Shown: piece by piece, positions 10,269-23,826 of the stretch | How the letters are laid out: every line of letters begins with the position of its first letter | How positions within the stretch are numbered: position 1 is the first letter of the stretch | NCBI GenBank assembly: GCA_000818945.1 | Contig: KN805434.1 | Location: 114,494 to 178,493 of the forward strand | DNA: 64,000 nt | Origin: Schizochytrium sp. CCTCC M209059 | Lineage: Eukaryota > Sar > Bigyra > Thraustochytrida > Thraustochytriidae | Reading direction: 5' to 3' | Program-made: the position numbers and the translations under genes | Notes under the pieces: generated by a model | Told to the model about the DNA's origin: nothing | The model's input: only the letters and a program-made list of their open reading frames with translations | Databases searched by the model: none

Positions 10269-10863
10269 TCCTTGGGGACATCTGACGGGTTGGGCGTTGA
10301 TAGAAGAAAAGTGTAAACACGTGTAGTAGAGCATCATGCGTCTCTGTTTGTATACCAAAATCCTGCGGATCGATGGATCGATTATCTCCCACGATTTACG
10401 GTCGCGAGCACGGTCACCGTCGTCACGGGCCTCTCGCCAGCTCAGGGACCGTGCTCAGTCTGCTTGCGCACCTCCTTGGTGGCCCTTTTTGCCCTTTGCG
10501 TGCGAGTTTTCCAAACTGTCCGCCGGCAGCCATGTGGACCACCCACACGCAGAGAGGACAGGGAGCTAGCTAGCTGCACGGAGAGGGAGGAGAGAAAGAA
10601 AGGAAAGAAAGAAGGAAGCAAGGGGGAGGCGGAGAGAGGGACATTCGAGGAGGAAGTAAGACCACGTTGTCAGAAGAGCCGCCCTGAGCATGCGTGATGT
10701 CAAGGCTGGGAAACTCTTGTGAAGAAAAAAAGAGATGAAGTCAATGCAGGGTCCGATTCCCGTCAACAAAGTGAGCGATTTCGAGATGAGCCCTCTCGGG
10801 CCTGACGCGCAACAAGGGCAGAGCGCTATTATCTTACAGAAACAAACAACATACGTACATACC
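10269..10863. other. Intergenic, 5' region of the 7TM gene
   Basis: Contains a GATCGATGGATCGATT motif (about 10369-10384) and a purine-rich GAAA/GGAA stretch (about 10580-10660). In-frame ATGs at 10735 and nearby precede the preferred start but would place a polar stretch before the signal peptide. No gene seen. Confidence 0.45.
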
Positions 10864-12357
10864 ATGCTGCGAAGCGCCGTTCCGATAGCGGCGTGTCTGG
10901 TTCTGGTCAGCGCGAGCGGGGCGCATGCATCGCGCATCTTTGCGGCAGACGGCAACACTGTCGCGCTGGAAATCGAAACGACAAGATTGGAATTTAGCCC
11001 CGAGGTGTCAGACTTCAACGTGACGCTTGCAGCTTTCGATCTGGCGTGGTGCGAGCAAGGCTGCCAAGGCCCATCTGACGACGATCGAAACGCGTACTCT
11101 GCAAATGAAAATATGGCTTTGGTGCTCTCTAGTTTCGATTCGTCTTGCTTCTTTTGCGGCTACGCACGGCTTGCGCTCATGGCCGAACAAGTGGGCGGCG
11201 TAGCGCTCTTGCGTATCTCCTACGATCGAATTGGACACGAGTTTCTTGTGGTGCAAAATTATGATGTCTGGGAAGAGGCCCGCGCAAGCGGTATGATTGC
11301 GCTCGAATATTCGTCCGCGGTGACTTCATATCTTGAACCAGGGACAAAAGTATCGTTAACGAGCACACCCAGTACCTGGACCGCATATTACGCCTCGGGT
11401 CTCATCGCGTGTCAAGTCATTGTAACGATTGCAAATTTAGCCGTCGCGGGCGCGGGTGGCTTGCGACTGCGCGGTCAGCGTTTGGCCTCCAATGCAACAG
11501 CTTGCATTTCGCTCGAAATCGCTGCTTCGTTGCTGCGGGCAATCTATGCCATGGTGGACCCTGTATGGACACGCGGCGTCTTTACATACTCGCAGGGCCG
11601 CTTCCTGCTCACCATAAGTATGCCACTGAGCTGGCTAGGCTCGACAGTCATGTTTTTGGCATGGGACGATTTAACCCGCGCCACGCTCAAACTACGAGCT
11701 AACGAGACGGCAACGCTTTCGCAACGAGGTCGAATTCTCTTTGTCGCTTTTGCCATTTGCTTCTTTGTGGTCGATGTGAGCCTGACGGGAGTCGCCGCGT
11801 TCCAGGGTGTCGTCTTGGCAGAGTTGGGACCTCTCATAATTTCTCTGGTCAACTTTGGCGTCGCCGTGCTTTTTGTTGCAGCAGGATGGCGTTTCACGCG
11901 GGTCCTCCGTGCTGTCCGGCGTCGACTGGCAGAGACTACAGTTCTCAAGGACGAAACCCCAACAATGGGATTTCGCGCTCGAGCGCTGGAGCTCTGGCGA
12001 TCCCAAGACGCCTCGCTACGCATGACGCGCAAACTACTAGGCTCCGCGCTCTTGATGGTTGTGTCATCCATTTCCATACTCTTGTCAGGGCATGATGTAT
12101 CCTATTCGCCACCGGGCCGTGGATTTGTCTTTGTCACTACTTTTCTCACCCTGGCCGGCGAGTCTTACCTCAAGATCACTGCTTTTCGCTCCCCGCTTGC
12201 GCGGAAAAATCAGCTTAGGGCACGGCCGCGGCAAGAGCAGTCGGCATGCTCAAGGGATGCATCTGCAACGCGCTTCAATATGGCCCTTCCAAAGAGCAAG
12301 TCGCCGTCGGAAAATGTTGACGCCGACGATCACCTGCACGTGGTTTCAGTTGCCTAA
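10864..12357 (+). CDS. Seven-TM receptor-like membrane protein with PA-like ectodomain
   Basis: 497 residues. The ATG at 10864 (A at -3) gives a clean signal peptide (LRSAVPIAACLVLVSASGAHA); an in-frame ATG at 10735 would bury it. The ectodomain of about 150 residues has Cys pairs (WCEQGC, CFFCGYA), and ARLALMAEQVGGVALLRISYD resembles the core of a PA (protease-associated) domain. Seven hydrophobic helices follow, near residues 175-200, 217-240, 250-272, 290-313, 318-340, 395-415 and 425-447, with a cytosolic Ser/basic tail. The layout matches GPCR-like proteins with extracellular PA domains, but I do not recognise a named family. Ligand unknown. Confidence 0.65.
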   Translation: MLRSAVPIAACLVLVSASGAHASRIFAADGNTVALEIETTRLEFSPEVSDFNVTLAAFDLAWCEQGCQGPSDDDRNAYSANENMALVLSSFDSSCFFCGYARLALMAEQVGGVALLRISYDRIGHEFLVVQNYDVWEEARASGMIALEYSSAVTSYLEPGTKVSLTSTPSTWTAYYASGLIACQVIVTIANLAVAGAGGLRLRGQRLASNATACISLEIAASLLRAIYAMVDPVWTRGVFTYSQGRFLLTISMPLSWLGSTVMFLAWDDLTRATLKLRANETATLSQRGRILFVAFAICFFVVDVSLTGVAAFQGVVLAELGPLIISLVNFGVAVLFVAAGWRFTRVLRAVRRRLAETTVLKDETPTMGFRARALELWRSQDASLRMTRKLLGSALLMVVSSISILLSGHDVSYSPPGRGFVFVTTFLTLAGESYLKITAFRSPLARKNQLRARPRQEQSACSRDASATRFNMALPKSKSPSENVDADDHLHVVSVA

Positions 12358-12516
12358 GCTTTTGTAAATCTCTCTTAGCAAGTAGAAGCCAAAGTCACAC
12401 AAAAAGGAAATATTATTGGCGACTTTCTATACTAGTCAACGCTCGGTGTGTGCAAGGTATAATGAGTGCTCACACTATTTAATTTTTTTTTTTTGGAGGG
12501 AAGAACGGCAAGTGCA

Positions 12517-12708
12517 TTAGGCTTCATCCTCGTCCTCGGGCTCCTTCGCAGCCTTGCCTTCCATCTTAGAGGCAACCATCTGGGCAGCCTTTTGGGCGGC
12601 CTTGTCGGCAGCCTTGTCGGCAGCCTTTTCCGCAGCCCTCTCGGCAGCAGCCTGGGCGGCAGCCTCCGGGTCCTGGAGTTTTTCCATCATGCTCTGAATG
12701 CAGCCCAT
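12517..12708 (-). CDS. 63-residue Ala-rich protein with N-terminal MGC acylation motif
   Basis: ATG at 12708 lies in an ideal context (A at -3, G at +4). The product begins MGCIQSMMEK: Gly2 is a candidate for N-myristoylation and Cys3 for palmitoylation, the usual dual membrane anchor. A strongly amphipathic Ala/Lys/Glu/Asp helix with a repeating AAEKAADKAADKAAQKAA pattern follows, ending in an acidic tail (EPEDEDEA). The frame is open upstream as far as 12939 but in lower-quality sequence. I do not know a family; it may be a small peripheral membrane protein. It is convergent with the 7TM gene. Confidence 0.5.
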   Translation of the reverse strand: MGCIQSMMEKLQDPEAAAQAAAERAAEKAADKAADKAAQKAAQMVASKMEGKAAKEPEDEDEA

Positions 12709-13611
12709 TGTCCTTTGCTTTTCGAAATTAGCGGTTTGCTCTACGTAGTCTTGCTGATTCTTGAGGTTCTTGTTTTGCTTTTGGTTCTCGAGGTTTCGGT
12801 TTTGCTTCAGCCAGCATTGCTGCGCGCCCACGACGCGTCCGCGTCGCCGCCACTCGATTCGCGAACGTGCCGCCGCGCAGGTCCAAATCGCGGGCCAGCA
12901 CGCGCGACTTGAAGCGACTCTCAAGATTGATGCATCCAAGCACCCGCGCTAGGAAAGCATGCAAGCAAGTAAGCAAGAAAAACAAGCAAAGCAAGCCAAA
13001 CACTGCACGTGCAAGAGAAAACCAAGAAAAGTACGCACTCGACCTTCAGCACACGTGGCCGCCGCGGTCGCCTTCACTCGCGCCTCGGGTAGGAGAGTAT
13101 GCTGGACCTCGCGCGTCCAGGACACCGCGACTGTCCAATCCCACCAGGCCAACCGACCTAGCAAGCGGTTCGCGCAGCAGCCTCTTCCCTGTCAAGACGA
13201 GCTGGCCGCAGCCGCTTCACGGCACTTCGGTCCCAACCAGAAACCCAGCTGTCTCTGTCCCAGGCGTCCACCAATTACACCCCGCAAACCCCCGGGCCGC
13301 GCGTGCACGATTCATTGCCGTAGCGACAGACAGCGCTGTAGCATACATTCATGTCCGCACAGGCCGCGCGTCTCCGCAACGCCTTCTTCGCGCGCGTCGT
13401 CGCCGTCGCTGCCGGCACGTGCCGCGCCATGGACACTCGCCCTGCGTCCCTAGTGCTGTCATTACCGCCTCCGCTAAGACCGGCCGGCCAGGGATGCCCC
13501 TAAAGGGGGTGTGTACCGAGGTGGTACTTACGCGCTGCGCTGCTACAGCAGAGCACTCTTCGAGCGACCAGCTGCAGCGTGCTGGACGCCGCGAAGACGC
13601 GCCAGACTCAA

Positions 13612-13705
13612 GCCAAGTCAAGCCACTCCAAGCCAAGCCAAGCCACTTCCAAGCCAAGCCAAGCTAAGCCAAGCCACTCCAAGCCAGGTCAAGTCAAGTC
13701 AAGGC
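13612..13705. repeat. AAGCC-type imperfect pentanucleotide array
   Basis: Units of CCAAG/TCAAG repeat about 18 times with single-base variants. The reverse-complement type (GGCTT) occurs at 53615-53756. Confidence 0.85.
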
Positions 13706-13817
13706 GGTGGCCGCCGCGGCCAGCGCAAAGCGCCTATCGTGCCAAGAACGGTACCTGGTTGGCTGCGGCTTAGTAGCGATGCCCTTCCTGCTAGGCACGC
13801 ATTGACCTGACTCGGAG

Positions 13818-13866
13818 CTGCGCTGTGCTGCGCTGCGCTGTGCTGGGCTGTGCTGGGCTGTGCTGG
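13818..13866. repeat. GCTGT/GCTGC/GCTGG pentanucleotide array
   Basis: Five-base period with variation at the last two bases (gctgcgctgtgctgggctgt). Similar to arrays near 57145-57215. Confidence 0.75.
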
Positions 13867-14191
13867 ATCTGGCAATGGCCCGGCTGGTGACCCAGTCGGC
13901 CAAGCGGACGGACGGTGCTCCGACAGAGGGTCGGCGAGGGCCTGCGAGGACAAAACGGCAAAAGGCGCTCGTGCGTGTCTGTCCATATGTGTGTGCACGG
14001 AGTGTGTGCGCACATGTGTATGGACTAGTGGCCCCGGGGGCCACAAGGCGATGCCAAAGAGAGAGGGAGAGAGAGTAGATCTTACATGGCGCTTATTGCT
14101 CTCTTGTCATCATCGACGCGTATAGGCCAATACATACTTTTTTTTTTCCCGAATACTATAGTGCAACTTCTTCGTCTCGTCTGCGACCTCA

Positions 14192-17100
14192 TTATCGAAA
14201 ACAGCGGCGGAGAAACTCATCGAAAAAGGCGTCCTCCTCGTACCACTTGCGGCGCACCGGCAGCGACTCCTCTTCGTTGAAAAGACCTGGACAAAAGCTC
14301 GGGGTGGCATCAATATACTCGCCAAAGTTTACATAGCTCGAGCGGTGCGTATCCGGCTCGTGGACCACAACAATGCGCTTGTTGGCACGACAAGCGCACT
14401 CAAGCTCCGCCTTGACAGCGTCGCTGGCAAAGACCCCGGCCGTCAAAATCAGCACATAGGTGCGCGCGCGACGGACGCCGTCAAGCATGGCCTCCTGGTT
14501 GAGCACAGCGCGATGCGCCTGGTCAAACCAGACTTTCAGACCGCGATTTTCCAGCTTGAGCCGCAACATGTCGGCCAAATCGCCCCCTGTTGACTGGATG
14601 TGACTCAAAAACACGTGCGTGTCTTCGCCACGAGCCAGCGCAGGAACGTCCGCGAATGCAGGGACCGACGGGCCATCTTCATCGGTGTCTAGCGCGCCAA
14701 TCTTCTCCGTGAAAAAGGGCTCGAACTCGCTCACGGCGGCAACTTTGCGTTTCGGGCCGCGCAGACGTGCGTTCAGGCACCCTTCCTCGCGCTTCGCGAC
14801 GATCTTAGCATACGCCACCGCGACCTGAGTCGTGGGGCTCACGAGCAACAGTTTCCATGGAAGACCACCGAAGACCGTCTCTGCCTGTTCCCGAAGCATG
14901 GAGACCAGAACTTTGATGACCATGGCAGGCCGTTCAGCGTTTTTGTCGACGCAGATCCGCACGACATCTCCGTCTACCGTGAGCAAAAAGTCGTTGATGC
15001 CAAAAGACAGCATGGCCTGCCGGCGTCCCAGTGCTGGCTTCATGGGCTCATCGTCGCCTGTTACCTCTGGCCGGACCGCGTACTTGGCGCATTGCGCAAT
15101 CAGTCGGTGAAAGACTCCATTGGGCAAAAAGAAGCCGGAAAAATCAAGTTCGCACGAGAGCCCTGGCTCAAAATCCTCCGTTTTGACATCTTCCACAGCG
15201 TCCGACAGTAATCCAGAAATCAGATATGCGTCCGTCTTCTTGCCATCATCACCGTCATCTTCTTTGCCTCCGTCTTCGTCTTCGTCATCAAAGTGCCAAG
15301 GGCACAGCAACATGTTAGCGTCCATGAAACCAAGGAGATAATCGACTTCTTCGTCTTCCCAGAGCCATTTGAGAAGCTGCCGCGACGCGATCGCATGGTC
15401 ATGCATTCGCTCAAAGGCTGGCATCAACTCAGCAGCTAAGAGCCTTGAATCGCGATAAAGACTTTGGGCATGCATGTCATCTGCAATGACGCGAGCGAGC
15501 TTGTCCAGAAGCCATTGTGGGTCGATCACCACTACACGTTTCAGTACCTCGGAACCTTCAAGATGTACAACCACGCCGAGGCCGTGAAAGTAAGAGAGCA
15601 TCTCCTCAATGGCTGCGCGAGACTGTCCATATGCGGCACCACGTGCGACAACACTCTCAAAGGTGACAAAAGGCGTATCACTTTGAAGCAAGTCTTCGTG
15701 GATTTTCAGCCAGGCCAAGGGGACTTGCTCATGTACGTAACTCTGCGCCGCGGCCGTCTTGGCAATGGCAGCACGCAACGCCGCGGCACGATGCGGATCT
15801 GAGCTTCGATTGTTGATGGCAAAGAAGGAGCTCTCCGGAGACCTGACCAAGGTTCCGTGTATGTTGATGACCTTGCGATCTCCGAGCACATATTGTACCG
15901 CATGCAAGTCGTGCACCTCGTCTTTGTGTGTCCCCACCAAGAGAACCGGGGCACGAGGGGCATGAAGCTTGATGCTGTTGAGCCAAAAGCGCAAAAACTC
16001 AATGGCTTCGTCTTGCGTCGCCAGCTTGGCGTACTCATCGGGGAAAAGACCGTCTTTAAATTGCTCCTTGCCAATGATCTCGCGCATGTCAAAGACAACC
16101 AGGTAGAGACCCTTGTCCGTGAGAAAAATGTGATGAAGCGCGTAAAAGACCTGCTGGCCACCATAGTCCCATATTGTAAAGCTCACGTTACGGGTTGCTC
16201 CCGAATCCTGCAAAAGTGTTTGCTCTTCTGCGCTGACGGAAAATCGACGCGCTACGTCCTTGGGTGCAAGCAGCGGCTCTGGCGTTTCCGAGGCGCCGGC
16301 ACTTTTGCGGGAACCAGATGGCGACAAGGGACGGTCAGTCGCCTCATCCCCGGTACTTTGGCCCGACGTCGACGCGGAGAGCTCTTGTCCCTTGCGTGCT
16401 GCAGCCACGAGACGTTGCGTCGCTGCATACCGGACCTGCGCATCGAATTCGCCATGATCTGATTCAAGAGGGTGCCAGTCTTGCGCGCGCGTGCGATGAA
16501 TGTCAGCCACTTCGGTCGAGAGATGCTCGACATGTGACGCCTGTCCAAGAAGGGAGCGCACCGTCGAAGTCTTGCCAGCTGCACCCCGCCCAACCACCAT
16601 TAGCTTGGCGCGTCCCCAGGCGTGCGCATCGCCCTGTGTAATAGCAGCGCTCACCGCTTCGAGCCATGCGGCCGAATCCACAGAGAGCCCTTCTTTACCT
16701 AAATCTGAGACAGGTACACGCGGTGGAGATGCCACTTCGTTGCGCTTAAGAGCGTTGTGAATTCGAGAAAGGAGGCCTTGATCCTTGATATTATTGTACC
16801 GGAGACTGCGTACGGATGCAGGGCGTTATTATTATTGTTCCCGGGGGGAAATGGTCAAGGTCCAGTTCCAGCTCGTTCCCGTTAGTCACGATGTTTTGAC
16901 GCAACTGTTCAGAGTACGGATAGTAGACTTACTAGAGGACTTGAAGTGAAACATTTTGTCCAAGCGCCTTGGACAGAGCTTGTGCTCCTACATCTCCAAT
17001 TTTGTTGTACTGGAGGCTACAGAGTTCATATTCCAGAGTGTGGCACAAAAAAATGAATCGAAGTGAGCAATTCGTTGTTGTGGTTGTTAATGTTGTTGCT

Positions 17101-18270
17101 GCATGCAGTCAAACTTCAACAAAACGTACTCAACCTCGTGTAGATTGGAGCTCTCTTCAATGAAATCTGCTAGTGCGCTCGCTCCCTCATCGCCAACGCT
17201 ATTGTCACCGAGACTTTTCGTTTCCGATTGAGATTACAGAAAAGAGAGCATGTCAGAGACTGTATAAGATCGTGTTTGTAAATTGCAACATACTTGAGAG
17301 CCTGCAGAGAAGTGTTTTGCTTCAGCGCTGCTGCTAAGGCCTTGGTTCCCTCGTCGCCAAGATTATTACTGTTGAGGCTATTTCCAGCACAGAGGCACAC
17401 GACAATCATCTTTGCGTTAGCCAAGACAAAGAGTGGATCCCTGCGAAATGGGTGACATAACTTACGTGAGCACTTGCAAAGAACTGGAAGGTTGACCGAG
17501 CGCCCTGGACAGCGCCACGGCACCTCTATCACCGATGTTATTGAGGCGCAGACTATCGATTCGAGGTCAGTAAAAAACGAGTGTTCCACGCCGTAATGCT
17601 GTCAAAAAAATCAAACGTACTCGAGATTCTGCAATGAGGTGTTGTGTATGAGTGCGTCGGCTAAGGCTTTTGCGCCCTCTGGTCCAAGGCTGTTTTTCCA
17701 GAGACTGTGTCCTCGCGAGCGACATGAGTTAGCTGGAGGTTCACTTCACATCAGGTGAGCGATTAATTAAAAATAGAAAAGAATGAAGAGTGTTATCTCG
17801 TCCGACACCTACTTGAGATCCAGCAAAGAGACGTTCACTTTTAATGCCTCGGCGAGAGCCAAGGTCCCTTGGATGCCAATATTGTTACTGTTACCTCCAA
17901 GCCTGTACGCGTCAATCATTTGTGGTGAGCATGAATTTTTCCATCGCGAAACGAATGTGCGTATGTGTTAAAGAGAGACGATGTAACGTACGAAATCGCC
18001 TTGAGCTCTGATGTTTTTTTCAAGGCCAGGGCCAGCGTCTGGACACCTGCGTCGCCAAGACCTGCATTTTGAAGGCTGGTAAAGTTCTCCGTCAAAGTCA
18101 ACATAATTACTCTTCTCGTGTTCCTCGCGTGCAATACCAAAAGTATACGCGCGCACCGCAGTGACAGTCGCGCAGGCCGCCCGTCTCTCCTCGAAAACGT
18201 ACTCGACTCTGTCTGCGTTTCTCTCGACCTTCTGCAGCGCGGACGCTACGGCGTCTTTGCCTTCGGCCAT
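14192..18270 (-). CDS. LRR-Roc-COR-TIR protein (Roco GTPase with NLR-like layout)
   Basis: Nine exons: 18270-18203, 18075-17992, 17902-17813, 17704-17621, 17552-17466, 17377-17294, 17213-17130, 17016-16933, 16805-14192. They join in frame to 1092 residues; all eight introns are phase 2. Exons 2-8 each encode one ribonuclease-inhibitor-type LRR (28-30 residues, e.g. LNSNNLGDEGTKALAAAL), and an eighth repeat opens exon 9. Then follow a Roc GTPase (Walker A GRGAAGKT at 294-301, switch II DYGGQ from D435, base-recognition-like THKD), a COR-like region (about 580-900) with an acidic insert, and a C-terminal TIR domain (about 950-1040). In the TIR, Glu1022 (VKAELE) lines up with the NADase glutamate of catalytic TIRs. 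ATG at 18270 has A at -3 and G at +4. Roco proteins are dimeric GTPases; TIR can signal or cleave NAD. No kinase domain. Divergent from the LRR surface-protein genes. Confidence 0.85.
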
Positions 18271-19070
18271 CGTTTGTCGGCCTCGTCCTCCTCGCGCAGC
18301 TACCGAGCGAGCTCACGTTGCCGAGGGAGGCCAGGGTCGCGCGCGAACAACACGCTGTCGCACGCGCAGACTCGCGCGTCGCGGGGCCCTCGCGCGCGGA
18401 GAAGATCTCACTCGCGACGCTTCGTTTGCGAGCCTTGCGGCTTTGTCTCAGACAACTTGGAGTCTATGTGAGACGAAAAAGACGTCTTGCCATAGGCTGT
18501 CTTGCCAGCTAAGCTGCTCGGACGATACTCGTCCTCGAGCTCGTCGGTTTGCGGCGTCCACTACTTACTGGCAAGCTCCCTCGAGCCCAGCCGACGGAGA
18601 GCGAGCCAGCTCGGGCGGTCCATCATCGTTCATCGAGCTGAGGCCTGCGGCAGGCGCAGGAGGATGTCGAGAAGGGGTCGATACGAAAGGGTTTTCAGCG
18701 TGAGAGTAACCCGTCACAAGGACGTGATGACATGCAGTATTTCGGACCTCAATAAGTGACATCCATTTCGACTTGCTCCACCTTCAAACCTCTGGCCTCG
18801 CCATTGCTTTGCGCAAAAGACTTCGCCCGCCGGTGGAGTTTGGGCCGCATGCTGGAAAGAGTACGTACTAGTAGTGAGAGTGTGCACACCGACAAAGATT
18901 CGATAGGCCCAACGAGGGAAAGTTTTTGCTTTTCACACTCTCATCCCGTCAGCACAGAAAGCAAACACGCAAAGCCGTGGAGCATCGGTGCGACGTGCCG
19001 TGGAGCGACGAGATCGAGGCAAGGGGAGCTCAGCAGGGTTCTTGCTGTGCCCTTGACGAGCTAAGAGCGA
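18271..19070. promoter_or_regulatory. Shared 800-bp region between divergent LRR genes
   Basis: Lies between the start codons of the LRR-Roc-COR-TIR gene (18270, -) and LRR surface-protein gene A (19071, +). GC-rich, with GCGCG-rich stretches near 18340-18420; no TATA box or clear motif. Likely holds both promoters; co-regulation is inference. Confidence 0.45.
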
Positions 19071-22335
<3,265 letters not shown>

Positions 22336-23826
22336 GGCCTAGTAGTCTGAAGAGGGTTGTCAAACTACATTCTTCGTCAAGCCACAATGCCGTCGCTATC
22401 GTCGTCGTCGTCGTCGTCGTCGTCGTCTTCATCGTGTCTCCCTGCTCGGACCTTTTGATCGCCGGCCAAATCAACAATAAAACATCATGTTTGTTTCCTT
22501 TCTTTCCCCCACTCAGCTGTTCCCGTCTTCTTAGAACAAGCAACCAACCGTGGTCGCCGATGTGCATGTCCTGCTCGCTGCAGCCGGCACCAATTGAATG
22601 CAGCTGCAGGCTGGGGCCTGCGCCATCCGCCACCGCTCGCGCGCGCCTGTGCGCTGGCGTGTGTAGGAAACAAAGCTCGCAACCAAGTGCATGGTGGTAA
22701 GTTTGCCTCTCCAAGCCGCTTATCAAATCCGGCGCGACTGCTTCTCTCGCGCCTGCCTTTTCGCACTTTCATACTTTCTCTTTTTCCAAACGTCGGCCCT
22801 GGCCGTCGCACCACTTCCGACAAGCACAAGCAGGCAAGCAAGCAAGCGAGCAAGATTAGCTCGCAAGCTAGCTCCAGCTTCCTTCCGCGCAGGCCTGCGC
22901 GCAAGCTAGCTGTTCGCCTGCGCGAGCTACGTTCGGGCGTGCGGCCTCGCCGCGCCTCGCCCGTCGCAGCTCGCAGCTCGCAGCTCGCCTCTCGCATCCC
23001 ATCCCGTCGAACCGCAGCGCGCGGTCCACGTCCACCCGCGCAAGCCAGCGCTGCGGCCGGAGCGAGCCACCGCGGCCGCGCGAGGTCCCTCTCTCCCCGT
23101 CCGTGTCTCGTGCGTGTGTCTTGCGTCTGTGTCTCGGTCGCTTCCGCGCGTGAAAAAAGCGCCGGTCTTTCTGCACGTGCCGCGGCGCCGCGTGCACGCC
23201 GCGGCCGCGCTCTCCCTTCCGCGCCGCGGCCGCCGCCNNNNNNNNNNNNNNNNNNNNNNNGGTATGTATGGGCGGCGAGCGGCGGCGGCGGTGGGTGCCG
23301 TCGGGCGAGCGGGCGTCGCTCGGCGAGCGGGCGTCGCTCGGCGAGCGGCATAGGGCGGCACGCGCTGCATCGGCACGCGCCGCACCCGCTCTCTCGGCCT
23401 CCCAGCTAGCTGCCAGCTGCCGCCTCTTCTGCTGCGCGGGCGCTCGCCGCGGCTGCCCGAGGACGGCGCGGCGAGGGCGGGCGCGCAGGAGAAGCGCGGG
23501 GAATTGCGTCGAGTTCCCCAAGTCGTCCTCTGGGCCGAGGAGAAGCACGAGGAGGAGCACGAGGAGCGAGGGCGGGTCGAAAGCTCACGCGGGCTCACAC
23601 TGTCAGTCAGTCAATCCCAACCTCGCGCCGCGGCTGAAATCTCGGTCGAAAGCAGCGCTGCTCTTCGCTGCGCGAGACAGACCTCGCTCTCGGGAGGAGC
23701 GACGGGCTGCGCGCGAGCGGCGGCGCGGACGCGCGGACGCTCGAGCTCTCGAAGTTCGCCTCCATTCGTTCGATCCGGAGCGCGCTTCGGGCAGGCGCCG
23801 AACAGTTGTTGGAGAGAGCTGGGGCG
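22336..23826. other. Intergenic between the tandem LRR surface-protein genes
   Basis: Contains a GTC/CGT trinucleotide run (22396-22430), an AATAAA at 22476-22481 that could serve polyadenylation of gene A, very GC-rich DNA (22900-23800), and an N gap at 23238-23260. Open frames through the gap have no domain content. Confidence 0.5.
23238..23260. other. Assembly gap (23 N)
   Basis: Run of N within GC-rich DNA upstream of LRR gene B. Confidence 0.99.

Larger units (their letters stand above)
12709..14191. other. Intergenic with pentanucleotide arrays, no supported gene
   Basis: About 1.5 kb between two minus-strand genes. Contains an AAGCC-type array (13612-13705) and a TGCTG/TGGGC-type array (about 13820-13866). 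Long open frames exist on both strands but overlap each other, follow the repeats and show no domains. Confidence 0.5.

Noticed and set aside
14192..16735. Roc-COR-TIR as a stand-alone gene starting at 16735
   Set aside because: The codon at 16735 is GTG within an LRR exon; good splice sites extend the frame upstream through eight LRR-bearing exons to an ATG at 18270.
22485..23597. Several 200-290-codon frames crossing the 23-N gap
   Set aside because: They overlap on both strands, run through unknown bases, are Arg/Ala/Ser-rich from GC bias and have no domain.
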